Shown one piece after another: positions 1 through 9,384 of a stretch of 64,000 nucleotides of DNA. The notes under the pieces were generated by a model that worked only from the letters and a program-made list of their open reading frames with translations, made no database searches and was not told where the DNA came from. Origin of the DNA: an uncultured Bacilli bacterium (GTDB lineage: Bacteria > Bacillota_I > Bacilli_A > RF39 > UBA660); contig CAKOUR010000004.1 of assembly GCA_934120635.1 (NCBI GenBank), positions 28,312-92,311 on the forward strand, given 5' to 3'. The position numbers and the translations under genes are program-made. Within the stretch, counting starts at the first letter, position 1, and the number at the start of each line of letters is the position of its first letter.

Positions 1-2
1 CT

Positions 3-53
3 TCTTCTACTGTTATTAATCAATTAAAACAAAAAGAAAATATAGATGATTAA
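3..53 (+). CDS. 3' end of an unidentified gene (partial)
   Basis: An open frame enters from the left edge and stops at TAA 51-53, encoding only the tail SSTVINQLKQKENIDD. The other two plus-strand frames stop earlier (17-19 and 25-27). The charged tail followed by a 37-base gap and a good ribosome site looks like a normal gene end upstream of the ABC genes, but nothing about function can be read from it. Confidence 0.4.
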   Translation, partial: SSTVINQLKQKENIDD

Positions 54-90
54 GTAAATTATTTTTAAGTATTTTAGTGAGGAGGAAAAA

Positions 91-2313
91 ATGATAACAT
101 TAAAAAATGTATCAAAGTATTATTATAATAAAGGAATTATTGCTAGTGGATTTACGAAGTTAAATTTAAGTTTTCATTTAGGAGAATTTGTTGCTATTAC
201 AGGTGAATCTGGTAGTGGAAAATCGACACTTTTAAATGTCATTAGTGGACTAGATTCTTATGAAGAAGGGGAGATGTATATTGATGGTAAGGAAACCAGT
301 CATTATACAGAAACTGATTTTGAAAATTATCGTCGTGAATATATCAGTAATATCTTTCAAAATTTTAATTTGGTAAATAGTTATACGGTTTATCAGAATA
401 TTGAATTAGTAATGTTGACTAATGGAAAAAAGGGTAGGGAAGTCAAACAGAAGATTTTAGCACTAATTGATCAAGTTGGACTTCATCGTTATAAAAATAC
501 GAAAGTGTCTAAATTATCTGGTGGTCAAAAGCAGCGAGTAGCGATTGCTCGTGCTTTAGCAAAGGAAACTCCTATTTTAATCGCTGATGAACCAACTGGT
601 AATTTGGATTCTACTTCTGCTTTAGAAATTATTCAATTACTTCATGATATATCAAAAGATAAATTAGTGATTATTGTTACACATAATTATGAACAAGTAG
701 AAAAATATGTCACTAGAAAAATTAAAATGCATGATGGAAAAGTTTTAGAGGATAAAGTTTTGAAAAAGACAGAAGAAGTGAATTATAGCAAAAATGAAAA
801 ACAACGTAATCTTTGTTTTTCTAGTAAACTGAAATTAGGGTTTCGTAATGCTTTTAATATTTTTCCTAAGTTTGTTTTAGTATTGATGGTCTATCTTTTT
901 GTTGTCTCTTCAGTCATGTTTGCGTATTCTTTCTTTAAAAAACAAATTTATTTATTAGAAAATAATGGTTATAATAGTTATTTTCAAGATACTTCATCTA
1001 CGAGATTAATCATCAAGAAAGAAGATAAGTCAGTATTTTCTGATGAAGATTATGAGAAAATAAAAAATATTTCTCATGTGAAAAAAGTTGTTTCTTATGA
1101 TTTAAATTTGGATAATGTGATTTATCTTCATGATGATAATTCTTTCTATTTTCAAGGATTATTTGATGATGTACAAAATTTTTCTTCGAATAAAAAATTA
1201 GCGTATGGAACTTTACCGGTTAAGGATGATGAGATTTTAATTTTAGGAAGTCCTAATGACTATGTTTTAAGTGATCTTGGAAAAGATATTATTGGTAAAA
1301 AAGTAACACTTTCTACTCAGAATACTTCTGAAGATAGTAAAACTTATACAATTACGGGAGTTTTTTATGATAAAAATTTAAATTATTATGATATTGGGAA
1401 GATTTATGGGACAAATCATTTGATTGATGAATTAAAATTTTCAATGAATCAGTCAATGAGTCAACTTAAGGTTTTATTCTTAGATGAATATCATGATTCT
1501 AATTCTTATGATGTTCATTATCGAATTATTCCTAGTGATAAGGTTCAAGGGGATGATGTTTATATTTCTAGTGATTTTAATTCTTCTTGTAAAAATGATT
1601 CTTGTTTGGGATATCCTTTAAAAATAGAAGTAAATCAATTATATTATCAGGATTCTTTATCCTTAAAAGTAGGAAAAACTTATCAAAAGAATAATATGAA
1701 GACTTTACTAGGGGATTATTCTTTTGAGGAATATAATGGAGCAATATTTATTAGTACAGATAATTATAATCGTTTATTTAATAAAGGAAACTATCAGAGT
1801 AGTATTTTTGTGGATAGTGAAAAGAATATCGATACGGTTAGAGAAGAACTTACGAAAAATAATATTTCTTCTTTAAAAATAAAGGATACTTTAGTTAATG
1901 ATGGTGCGGTTGAAGAAATGAAGATTATTCAAACGATTGTTATTGTTACTTTGTTTATTACTTTATTCTTTATTGCTTATTTTGTTATTCGAATTATTTT
2001 AAAATCTAGAAATATTTATTTTGGTACAATTCGTATTTTAGGGGCTAAGAGAAGTGATTGTAAGCAATTATTAGAGATTGAATTATTTACGGTATTTCAT
2101 CTTGCTTATTTCTTGTTTTTGTTCTTGTTATATGGAAATTGGAAACGATTATTTCATCTTTCTATTTTTACAACAGTATCTAAATATTTAGTATTATCTG
2201 ATTATGTTTTACTTTATCTTATTTTAGTATTGATGTCATATTTGATTAGTGTTCGTTTTGCGCGTAAGATATTTTGTCATAGTGCGATGAAAACAATGAG
2301 GGAGGAGGTTTAA
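91..2313 (+). CDS. ABC transporter, ATPase fused to FtsX-like permease
   Basis: A 740-residue MacB/LolD-type fusion: an N-terminal ATPase (about residues 1-225) and a C-terminal FtsX-like permease. Visible motifs are Walker A GESGSGKST (38-46), the signature LSGGQKQR, Walker B ILIADEPT followed by D-loop GNLD, and the H-loop histidine in VTHN. A first membrane helix lies near residue 260, then a long extracytoplasmic region, then three C-terminal helices (about 615-640, 665-685, 703-725). AGGAGG sits just before the ATG. The next gene starts 1 base after the stop and has the same architecture, so the two probably form a heterodimer. Such fusions typically export peptides, lipoproteins or antimicrobials, or act mechanically on cell-wall enzymes; the substrate is not evident. 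Some relatives have separate ATPase and permease genes. Confidence 0.85.
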   Translation: MITLKNVSKYYYNKGIIASGFTKLNLSFHLGEFVAITGESGSGKSTLLNVISGLDSYEEGEMYIDGKETSHYTETDFENYRREYISNIFQNFNLVNSYTVYQNIELVMLTNGKKGREVKQKILALIDQVGLHRYKNTKVSKLSGGQKQRVAIARALAKETPILIADEPTGNLDSTSALEIIQLLHDISKDKLVIIVTHNYEQVEKYVTRKIKMHDGKVLEDKVLKKTEEVNYSKNEKQRNLCFSSKLKLGFRNAFNIFPKFVLVLMVYLFVVSSVMFAYSFFKKQIYLLENNGYNSYFQDTSSTRLIIKKEDKSVFSDEDYEKIKNISHVKKVVSYDLNLDNVIYLHDDNSFYFQGLFDDVQNFSSNKKLAYGTLPVKDDEILILGSPNDYVLSDLGKDIIGKKVTLSTQNTSEDSKTYTITGVFYDKNLNYYDIGKIYGTNHLIDELKFSMNQSMSQLKVLFLDEYHDSNSYDVHYRIIPSDKVQGDDVYISSDFNSSCKNDSCLGYPLKIEVNQLYYQDSLSLKVGKTYQKNNMKTLLGDYSFEEYNGAIFISTDNYNRLFNKGNYQSSIFVDSEKNIDTVREELTKNNISSLKIKDTLVNDGAVEEMKIIQTIVIVTLFITLFFIAYFVIRIILKSRNIYFGTIRILGAKRSDCKQLLEIELFTVFHLAYFLFLFLLYGNWKRLFHLSIFTTVSKYLVLSDYVLLYLILVLMSYLISVRFARKIFCHSAMKTMREEV

Positions 2314-2314
2314 A

Positions 2315-4747
2315 ATGCTTAGTTTGAAGAAGGTAAATAAATATTTTCATCGGGGGAAAAAGAATCAAATTCATGTTATTGATAATACTTCATTAGAACT
2401 TCCTCGTACTGGTTTAGTTGCTTTACTTGGACCATCTGGTTGTGGAAAGACCACTCTTTTAAATGCTATTGGTGGGTTGGATAAGATAAAGAGTGGAACA
2501 ATTACTATTGATTCTAAGAAAATTAGTACACGGTTTACTTCTAAGGTAGATAAGATTAGAAATTTATATATAGGATATATATTTCAGGATTATAAATTGA
2601 TTGATCATTTATCTGTTTATGATAATGTCGCAATTGTTTTAAAGATGTTAGGAATTAAAAATAAAGAAGAAATTAAGCGAAGAGTTGAGTATGTTTTAGA
2701 TTGTGTTGGCATGCTTCGTTATCAAAGAAGACCTGCTGGAATGCTTTCAGGTGGAGAAAGACAGCGAGTAGGAATTGCTAGAGCAATTGTTAAAAATCCT
2801 AATATTATTTTAGCAGATGAACCTACTGGGAATTTGGATAGTAAGAATACTTTAGAGATTATGAAGATTATTAAAGCAATTTCTAAAAATCGATTGGTTA
2901 TTTTAGTTACGCATGAACAGAATTTGGCTACTTTTTATGCTGATCGTATTATTCGTATTGCTGATGGTAAGATTTTATCAGATGAAGAGAATACTTATGA
3001 TCATGAATTGGATTATGAGATTGATAATTGTTTTTATTTAAAAGATTTTAAAAAGAAAAATACTTATCAAGAAGAGGATACTTGTATTTCTCTTTATCGA
3101 AATGATCAAGAACATATTTCTTTAGATATGGTTGTTCGAAACGGGAATGTTTATATTAAAAGTAATAATGCTCTTCATGTAGAAGTTGTTGATGATACTT
3201 CTAATATTGAATTTATTGATGATCATTATCAAAAGATAGGGAAAAATCATTTAGAGGATTATCAGTTTGATTTTTCTAAGATTGATAATCAAAAGTTTAA
3301 GAAAAGATATGCTTCTATTATGAATCCTTTTTCTTCTATTCGTAAAGGTTTTTTAAAAGTGTTAGATTATCCTATTTTAAAGAAATTACTTTTATTTGGT
3401 TTTTTTCTTGCTGGTATGTTTATTATGTATTCAACCAGTAGTATTGCTGCTACTTTACAACTTCATGAAGAAGATTTTATTGAGTTAGATCCTCATTATT
3501 TGCTTATAGAAAAAGGGAAAAATACTGATGAAGATTATATGGCTTATCAAGATGTTGATGATGTTTTATATGTTCTTCCTGGTAATTCTAAAGTAAATTT
3601 TAATTTTTTAGCACAAGATTATTATCAAACACTTAATGTACCAGCTGGTTCATTATCTGGTTCTTTAGTTGATCTTTCTATGATTAAAGAATCGGATATC
3701 ATAAAAGGAGATATGCCTACTAATTCTCATGAGATTGTTATTGATAAGTTGGTAGCAACAAGATTATTAGATAGTTCTAGTAGTTATCAGATGGCTGGTA
3801 TTGTTGGTGTAGATGATTTCTTAGGAAGAGTAGTTAGTATTCCTCATTTAGGAGAATTTAAGATTGTAGGAATTACTGATCAAGTAAGGGCAAATATATA
3901 TGTTAATAAAGAGATGATGGTACCAATTATTGTAAATAGTAGTAAAAATGATAATGAATCTGATGATAATCATACAAAGAAAAATTCTTTTGTTGCTTAC
4001 TCTTTATATCAAGATAAAATTACCCTTAAAAAGGGAAGAGCACCTATTAATGATAATGAAATTATTGTAAATATCAATTCAGAATCTTCTATGCCTTTAA
4101 ATAAAGAAGTAAAGATATCTGAACATGATTCTAGAGTTGTTGTTGGTTATTATACTAGTGTAGATGGTTATTCTTATTACTTTACAACAGATAAAGCTAT
4201 TTTATCCAATTATTTAGAAAAGAATAGATATTTAGCTATTTATACTAATCATGAAAAGAAAGTATTAAGTACTTTTCAAGAAAAGAAAGTAAATATTTAT
4301 AGTAGTTATGATAGAAGTTTAAAAGAATATCAAGAAAAAAAGAAAGAGAATAGAAAAACTACTTTGATTGTATCAGGAATTATTCTTGCTATTTCATTTA
4401 TTGAAATCTTTTTAATGATTCGTTCTTCTTTCTTATCTAGGGTAAAAGAAATTGGAATATATAGAGCAATTGGAGTAAAAGTTTTGGATATTTATTTAAT
4501 GTTTTCGGGAGAAATTATTGCAATTACTACTTTAGCAGGAATTCCTGGATTATTATTAATGGCATACTTTTTATCCATCTTGTCTAAAGTAAAGTTTTTA
4601 TCTAGGATGATTTTAATTAATCCAGTTCTTGTATTATTTGCTATTTTAATTACTTATTTATTGAATTTATTTATTGGATTATTTCCTATTTATTTTACTG
4701 TTAGAAAAAGACCTGCTGAAATATTAAGTCGCTATGACGTAGACTAA
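2315..4747 (+). CDS. ABC transporter, ATPase fused to FtsX-like permease
   Basis: Second half of the ABC pair, 810 residues. The ATPase shows Walker A GPSGCGKTT (39-47), signature LSGGERQR, Walker B IILADEPT and H-loop VTHE. A linker of roughly 110 residues leads to a membrane helix around 355-380, an extracytoplasmic domain, and three C-terminal helices with the typical FtsX segment (IGIYRAIGVKVLDIY). A strong site, GGAGGAGG, lies inside the end of the previous gene, so translation is probably coupled. The stop falls inside the stem of an intrinsic terminator, which closes the operon. Both ATPase halves keep their catalytic motifs. Substrate unknown; antimicrobial-peptide or lipoprotein export is the usual role of this family. 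Confidence 0.85.
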   Translation: MLSLKKVNKYFHRGKKNQIHVIDNTSLELPRTGLVALLGPSGCGKTTLLNAIGGLDKIKSGTITIDSKKISTRFTSKVDKIRNLYIGYIFQDYKLIDHLSVYDNVAIVLKMLGIKNKEEIKRRVEYVLDCVGMLRYQRRPAGMLSGGERQRVGIARAIVKNPNIILADEPTGNLDSKNTLEIMKIIKAISKNRLVILVTHEQNLATFYADRIIRIADGKILSDEENTYDHELDYEIDNCFYLKDFKKKNTYQEEDTCISLYRNDQEHISLDMVVRNGNVYIKSNNALHVEVVDDTSNIEFIDDHYQKIGKNHLEDYQFDFSKIDNQKFKKRYASIMNPFSSIRKGFLKVLDYPILKKLLLFGFFLAGMFIMYSTSSIAATLQLHEEDFIELDPHYLLIEKGKNTDEDYMAYQDVDDVLYVLPGNSKVNFNFLAQDYYQTLNVPAGSLSGSLVDLSMIKESDIIKGDMPTNSHEIVIDKLVATRLLDSSSSYQMAGIVGVDDFLGRVVSIPHLGEFKIVGITDQVRANIYVNKEMMVPIIVNSSKNDNESDDNHTKKNSFVAYSLYQDKITLKKGRAPINDNEIIVNINSESSMPLNKEVKISEHDSRVVVGYYTSVDGYSYYFTTDKAILSNYLEKNRYLAIYTNHEKKVLSTFQEKKVNIYSSYDRSLKEYQEKKKENRKTTLIVSGIILAISFIEIFLMIRSSFLSRVKEIGIYRAIGVKVLDIYLMFSGEIIAITTLAGIPGLLLMAYFLSILSKVKFLSRMILINPVLVLFAILITYLLNLFIGLFPIYFTVRKRPAEILSRYDVD

Positions 4748-4763
4748 GTTTTACGTCTTTTTT
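4736..4763 (+). terminator. Intrinsic terminator after the ABC pair
   Basis: Six-base stem GACGTA/TACGTC (4736-4741 with 4752-4757) followed by six T. The left arm overlaps the last codons and stop region of the ABC gene. Confidence 0.7.
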
Positions 4764-4843
4764 CTTGGTTAATTTTATTTACTTTCTGAAGTAGATAGTC
4801 TATAATTATCTAATAATAAAGAGTGATGTTAGGAAGTGATTAT

Positions 4844-5419
4844 TTGGAGCCTATTTTATATCGAGTAGTTAGACCAATAATTAATATTTTGTTTAAGTTT
4901 TTTTATCAACCTACTTATCTTGGATTAGAGAATATTCCTAAGGAGGGTAGTGTTGTTTTAGCAGGAAATCATACCAATAATTTTGATTGTCTTTTGCTAA
5001 TTAGTTCTACAAAAAGAACAATTCATTTTTTAGCAAAAGATGAACTTTTAAAAGGGCCTAAGAAAGTAATTTTTAAGAATATGGGAATTATTCCCGTAAA
5101 TAGAAGAATTCATGATAAAGAAGCTTTAATAAAAGCTAAGAAAGTACTTTCTCAAAATCAAGTCATTGGCATTTTTCCTGAAGGAACTTTTAGTAAAGTT
5201 AAAGGGCAACTTTTACCTTTTAAGATAGGAGCCGTTAAAATGGCACATGATACCAATGCTAAATTAGTTCCATTTATGATAACTGGGACATATAAATTAT
5301 TAAGGAAGAATATTACTATAACTTTTTATCCTCCTTATAATGTTGGTGATGACTTAGGATTAGAGAATGATAAATTAAGAGATTTCTTACAAAAAGAATT
5401 AGATGGAAAGAAGGAATGA
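4844..5419 (+). CDS. PlsC-family 1-acylglycerol-3-phosphate acyltransferase
   Basis: A PlsC/LPLAT acyltransferase, which transfers an acyl chain from acyl-ACP or acyl-CoA to lysophosphatidate at the membrane. The HX4D catalytic motif is visible in NHTNNFD, and the substrate-binding FPEGTFS block follows about 80 residues later. I chose the TTG start at 4844 because AGGAAG lies 7 bases upstream and because the next gene starts the same way (AAGGAA then TTG); an in-frame GTG at 4823 would add seven residues but has a weak site. It is the first of three tightly spaced genes (the next starts 3 bases after the stop), with a paralogue as the third, so the operon handles acyl-chain activation and transfer to glycerolipid. 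Confidence 0.85.
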   Translation: MEPILYRVVRPIINILFKFFYQPTYLGLENIPKEGSVVLAGNHTNNFDCLLLISSTKRTIHFLAKDELLKGPKKVIFKNMGIIPVNRRIHDKEALIKAKKVLSQNQVIGIFPEGTFSKVKGQLLPFKIGAVKMAHDTNAKLVPFMITGTYKLLRKNITITFYPPYNVGDDLGLENDKLRDFLQKELDGKKE

Positions 5420-5422
5420 TTT

Positions 5423-7195
5423 TTGAGTATTTTAGATATGAAATTTTTTCGTTTTTTAGGATTTAAAAAGAAACCTAATGCTCCTTGGAGTAAATATTAT
5501 CATAAGAAAGATATGGATTTATTTGTTCCAGATATTTCTTTATATGAACATTTTTTAAATAGTATGAAGAATTATCCTAATCGTAATGCTTTTGATTATT
5601 TTGGAACTAAAACGACTTATTTAGATTTAGTTAAAAAGATTGATTTGTGTGCTAAGGCATTTTTAAGTTATGGGATAAGGAAAAATGATGTAGTAACTAT
5701 TTGTATGCCAAATACACCAGAAGGAATTATTTCTTTTTTAGCATTAAATAAAATTGGAGCAATTTCTAATATGGTTCATCCTCTTGCTAGTGAAAATGAA
5801 ATTAAGAATGATTTAAATGAAACTGGTAGTGTGATGATGGTTCTAATTGATATTGATTATGAAAAGATAAAGAATATTATAAATGATACAGAAGTTTATA
5901 AAGTTATTGTTGTTAGAGCTAGTGATTCTATGCCATTTTTTATGAAATTGGGTTATAATTTAACTGTTGGATTAAAAACTGAACTTCCTCGTAAAAATAG
6001 CAAATATATTTATTGGGAAGAGTTTATGAAAAATGCTTCTACTTATCAAAATGATTATCATTATGTAGGTAAAAAAAATACACCTGCTGTTATGCTTCAT
6101 AGTGGTGGTTCTACTGGTACACCTAAGGCAATTGTTTTATCTAATGGTAATTTTGTTACGTTAGTAGAACAATCTCGAATTGTTTTTGATGAGTTGGAAG
6201 TAGGAGATAAATGTTTATCTATCATGCCAATTTTTCATGGATTTGGTTTAGGTGTTTGTGTATATACTCCTCTTTGTGTAGGGGCTGAATGTATTTTAAT
6301 TCCTCAATTTAAGGCGGATGAATTTGATAAGATTTTAACGAAGTATCGTCCTGAATTTGTAATTGGCGTTCCTACTTTATTTGAAGCAATGATGAAGAGT
6401 GAGCGGGCAGATAGATTGAAATTAAATTATATTAAGTATATTATTTCAGGAGGAGATACTTTAAGTTTAAGTCTTGAGAAAAGAATTAATACCTTTTTAA
6501 GTGATCATGGTTCTAGTACAAGAATTGTTCAAGGTTATGGAATGAGTGAATGTTTAGCGGCCATTTGTCTAGGGTTTAAAAATATTTTAGAGTATGGTTC
6601 TATTGGTGTTCCATTTCCTGGCTGTTATATTGGAATATTTTCTCCTGAAGATAAAGAAATGCCTTATGGAGAAGAAGGAGAAATTTGTATTAGTGGTCCT
6701 AATGTTATGTTAGGTTATTATAATAATGAGAAGGAAACAAATGCTGCTCTACATATTCATGATGATGGGAATGTTTGGCTACATTCAGGAGATTTGGGGG
6801 TAATGAATAAAAATGGCTTTATTAAATATACAGGAAGATTAAAAAGATTAATTATTTGTTCTGGCTATAATGTTTATCCTGTTCAAATTGAAGAATTATT
6901 AGAAACACATCCTGCAGTAATGCAAGCTACAGTAGTAGGAATTCCTCACCCCTATAAACAGCAAGTTCCTAAAGCTTTTATTGTTCTAAATAAAGGTTAT
7001 AAAGAGAATGATTCCCTAATTCAAGAATTAAAAAAATTAGTAGAAAAAAATCTTCCTAAGTATTCTAAAATATATGAATATGAATTTAGAAAGTCACTTC
7101 CTAAAACAATGGTTGGTAAAGTAGATTTTAGGCGTTTGCAAGAAGAAAACAATCGGAAGAGAAGGGAAGAAAATCATGAAAAGAAAAAGATTTAA
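5423..7195 (+). CDS. AMP-dependent acyl-activating enzyme (acyl-CoA/ACP synthetase family)
   Basis: A 590-residue ANL-superfamily ligase that activates a carboxylic acid, probably a fatty acid, as an acyl-adenylate and passes it to CoA or ACP. Motifs in order: phosphate loop HSGGSTGTPK (226-235), QGYGMSE (A5), the ATP-binding aspartate in HSGDLG (A7), YTGRLKR with the hinge region (A8), and the C-terminal catalytic lysine in PKTMVGKVDF (A10). The TTG start has AAGGAA six bases upstream. The gene sits between two PlsC-type acyltransferases and overlaps the second by 20 bases. This layout resembles a split version of E. coli Aas, in which the acyltransferase and acyl-ACP synthetase are fused. 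Fatty-acid salvage or lysophospholipid repair is therefore a reasonable inference; the true substrate is not readable. Confidence 0.8.
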   Translation: MSILDMKFFRFLGFKKKPNAPWSKYYHKKDMDLFVPDISLYEHFLNSMKNYPNRNAFDYFGTKTTYLDLVKKIDLCAKAFLSYGIRKNDVVTICMPNTPEGIISFLALNKIGAISNMVHPLASENEIKNDLNETGSVMMVLIDIDYEKIKNIINDTEVYKVIVVRASDSMPFFMKLGYNLTVGLKTELPRKNSKYIYWEEFMKNASTYQNDYHYVGKKNTPAVMLHSGGSTGTPKAIVLSNGNFVTLVEQSRIVFDELEVGDKCLSIMPIFHGFGLGVCVYTPLCVGAECILIPQFKADEFDKILTKYRPEFVIGVPTLFEAMMKSERADRLKLNYIKYIISGGDTLSLSLEKRINTFLSDHGSSTRIVQGYGMSECLAAICLGFKNILEYGSIGVPFPGCYIGIFSPEDKEMPYGEEGEICISGPNVMLGYYNNEKETNAALHIHDDGNVWLHSGDLGVMNKNGFIKYTGRLKRLIICSGYNVYPVQIEELLETHPAVMQATVVGIPHPYKQQVPKAFIVLNKGYKENDSLIQELKKLVEKNLPKYSKIYEYEFRKSLPKTMVGKVDFRRLQEENNRKRREENHEKKKI

Positions 7196-7781
7196 GGGAG
7201 AAATAGGTTATATTATTTTAACTCCGATTATGCGAGTTTTATTTCGACTGTATTATCACCCTAAAATTATCAATCGTGAAGTCATTCCTAAAGATGGTCC
7301 AATTTTAATTGTAGGCAATCACAAACATGTATATGATCAATGCCTTACCATTATGGCAACAAAAAGAGTAATTCATTACATGGCAAAAAAAGAATACTTC
7401 GAAGGAAAACTTGCCTGGTTTTTTAAGCTGGTTGGTTGCATTCCTGTGAATCGCCAAATTAAGGATAAAGACGCTGTTAATCAGGCTTTAGATGTTTTAA
7501 ATCATGGAGGAGCAATTGGCTTATTTCCAGAAGGAACAAGAAATAAAACTAAAGATAAATTTTTACTTCCTTTTAAATTTGGAACTGTATCTATGGCAAA
7601 AAAAACGGGAGCTACGATTGTTCCTTTTGGTCTAACTGGAGATTATTGCTTTAGAAGTAAAAATCTAATGATTCGCTATGGCAAACCTTTTAAAGTAGGA
7701 GATATGTCTTTAGAGGAGGCAAACGAAAAACTTTATCATGAAGTAGAGAATTTAATGAGAGAGAATTTAAAGGAAAGTTAA
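7176..7781 (+). CDS. PlsC-family acyltransferase (second copy)
   Basis: A 201-residue PlsC-type acyltransferase, clearly paralogous to the one at 4844. It shows HX4D in NHKHVYD, a VNRQIKD block and FPEGTRN. The N-terminal half is moderately hydrophobic, as usual for a peripheral membrane enzyme. Its ATG lies within the end of the ligase gene with GGGAAG just upstream, so translation is coupled. Two such enzymes flanking an acyl-activating ligase suggest that they act on different acceptors or chain lengths. No terminator is obvious directly after the gene; a new promoter starts 15 bases downstream of its stop. Confidence 0.85.
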   Translation: MKRKRFKGEIGYIILTPIMRVLFRLYYHPKIINREVIPKDGPILIVGNHKHVYDQCLTIMATKRVIHYMAKKEYFEGKLAWFFKLVGCIPVNRQIKDKDAVNQALDVLNHGGAIGLFPEGTRNKTKDKFLLPFKFGTVSMAKKTGATIVPFGLTGDYCFRSKNLMIRYGKPFKVGDMSLEEANEKLYHEVENLMRENLKES

Positions 7782-7795
7782 ATTTTAACTAACTG

Positions 7796-7823
7796 TTGAC
7801 TTTTCTTTTTTTTTATGTATAAT
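7796..7823 (+). promoter_or_regulatory. Sigma-A-type promoter
   Basis: TTGACT (7796-7801), 16-base spacer, TATAAT (7818-7823). It drives the alpha-CTD-repeat gene, whose ATG at 7852 is preceded by AAGGGGG. Confidence 0.75.
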
Positions 7824-7851
7824 AATATTTGCTAAAAAGGGGGATGTAATT

Positions 7852-8634
7852 ATGAGATGTAAGAAGGATGATTCTATTGAGGAATTAAATTTATCTGTAA
7901 AGACAATTTTTGAATTGAAAAGAAATGGAATAGAAAAAATAGAGGATTTATTGGCATGTAGTGAGGAGCAATTTGTAAAATTTCGACATATTCATCACGG
8001 AAGATGGAATGAGATTAAGAATGCTGTTCATGCTTTGGGATTTATTTTTGTTGATGAGGATATTTCTATTCTAATGGAACAAAATAATCTTTTAGAGCAA
8101 GATATTTCTACTTTGGGATTATCTTTAAATCCTTTGAAAGCATTATTAAATGCAAAGATTTATACTGTTGGAGACCTTTTATCTTATTCATCTAATGATT
8201 TGAGAAAGTTGCCATTTATTGATTATACTAATCTTCAGTTTATTAAAAATGCTATTCATGCTAGGGGAGTAAAACTTTTAGATGAAAATGATAGTTTACT
8301 TTATGAGAGAATTCAAAATATTCAAATAGAACTATTTTTATTAAATAAGAAGAAAATAAAAGAAGAATTAACGGAATTTAAAATAGAAGATTTAAATTTA
8401 TCTAATCGATTGTATCTTCTTTTAAAGCGTCGTAATATTAATACTGTTTCTGATTTGCTTTCTTATAATATTATGTCTTTAAGTAAGGTAAATGGGTTAG
8501 GTTTTAATCACATTCAGAGTCTTATTCAAGCACTTTCTTGTTATGGATATCATTTTTCTGATGAAAATTATGTTGTATTTACTAAATCTAAGCTTATTAA
8601 AGAGAAGGAACGTAGAAGATTTAAGAGAATTTAA
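7852..8634 (+). CDS. Protein of three tandem RNA-polymerase alpha-CTD-like modules
   Basis: A 260-residue soluble protein built from three helix-hairpin-helix modules that resemble the RNA polymerase alpha C-terminal domain. They fall at about residues 6-57 (IEELNLSVKTIFELKRNGIE onward), 87-140 (LGLSLNPLKALLNAKIYTVG onward) and 177-232 (EDLNLSNRLYLLLKRRNINT onward). Each has the alpha-CTD order: L-S-x-x-x-x-x-L-K-x-x-x-I, then x-T/K-V/I-x-DLL, then a second hairpin and a final helix with A-[IL]-x-x-x-G. No polymerase assembly domain, membrane segment or enzymatic motif is present. The gene has its own strong promoter. In alpha the CTD binds UP-element DNA and activators, so DNA or polymerase binding is plausible, but no function is established by the sequence. 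Confidence 0.65.
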   Translation: MRCKKDDSIEELNLSVKTIFELKRNGIEKIEDLLACSEEQFVKFRHIHHGRWNEIKNAVHALGFIFVDEDISILMEQNNLLEQDISTLGLSLNPLKALLNAKIYTVGDLLSYSSNDLRKLPFIDYTNLQFIKNAIHARGVKLLDENDSLLYERIQNIQIELFLLNKKKIKEELTEFKIEDLNLSNRLYLLLKRRNINTVSDLLSYNIMSLSKVNGLGFNHIQSLIQALSCYGYHFSDENYVVFTKSKLIKEKERRRFKRI

Positions 8635-8676
8635 ATTGAAAAGTTTCTTTTTTTTATGTTTTAATTTAATACTTTG

Positions 8677-8705
8677 TTGACAATGGGTTAATTTAAGACT
8701 ATAAT
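8677..8705 (+). promoter_or_regulatory. Consensus sigma-A promoter
   Basis: TTGACA (8677-8682), 17-base spacer, TATAAT (8700-8705): a perfect consensus match upstream of the SH3/GH25 gene at 8730. Confidence 0.85.
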
Positions 8706-8729
8706 ATCCCTTACAAAGGGGGAAAAATT

Positions 8730-9374
8730 ATGGGATTAGTCGATAAATTAAAAAGGTTAAATAAGAGGGGAAAGAGAGATTTAGCTTTACTGATGTTTGT
8801 AACAATCTTAGCTGGGGTTAATGGATTAAATTCATGTTCTGGTAATAAGGATAAGAAGAAGTTATATTTAGTTGATATAAAAGATGAATATCAAGATGAA
8901 TTATTTTTAAAAAATCAAGATGGAAATTTTTTAGAATTAATGGATTCTAATACTGATTCATTGTTAGCAATAACTGATACTAATAAAATAAAAGATGATG
9001 AATATTATTATGTTATTTTGGTAAATAATGAAGGAAAGATGCAAACGGGATATGTTAAAGGAAAGTTTTTGGATAGTAAGGTATTAGATACAGAAAAGTT
9101 TTTTGGAGATTTATATACTAATGAAGCAATAATTGCAAATGGTGATGGTGTTTGGTTAAGAGATGAAGCAAGGGTAGATAAAGATACTGAACATGCTATA
9201 TTATTAAATTATGGACAAGATGTTGTAGCTTCTGATATTACATATACTAATAAAGAAGATTCTTATTTATGGACTGAAAATATTGCTTATGTAGATGGAG
9301 AAATAAAAGTAGGTTTTATAGCAGAAGATTTTGTTGTATCCAAAGATTTTAATAAAATTAAAGGAAAAAGATAA
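8730..9374 (+). CDS. N-terminal part of a frameshifted SH3/GH25 wall hydrolase
   Basis: The 214-residue product starts at an ATG behind AAAGGGGG. A hydrophobic segment follows a basic N-terminus and ends with LNSC, a possible but imperfect lipobox, so the protein should be exported. The remainder looks like bacterial SH3-type repeats (GKMQTGYVKG; GDGVWLRDEARV; KVGFIAEDFV). The frame stops at TAA 9372-9374 directly after the run of five A at 9365-9369. Removing one A joins it in frame to the downstream SH3-GH25 frame as KIKGKDKDKTVEVEEG, giving one continuous protein of about 585 residues. It is therefore most likely the front half of a broken or phase-variable gene, or the site of a sequencing error. 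Confidence 0.6.
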   Translation: MGLVDKLKRLNKRGKRDLALLMFVTILAGVNGLNSCSGNKDKKKLYLVDIKDEYQDELFLKNQDGNFLELMDSNTDSLLAITDTNKIKDDEYYYVILVNNEGKMQTGYVKGKFLDSKVLDTEKFFGDLYTNEAIIANGDGVWLRDEARVDKDTEHAILLNYGQDVVASDITYTNKEDSYLWTENIAYVDGEIKVGFIAEDFVVSKDFNKIKGKR

Positions 9375-9384
9375 GGATAAAACA

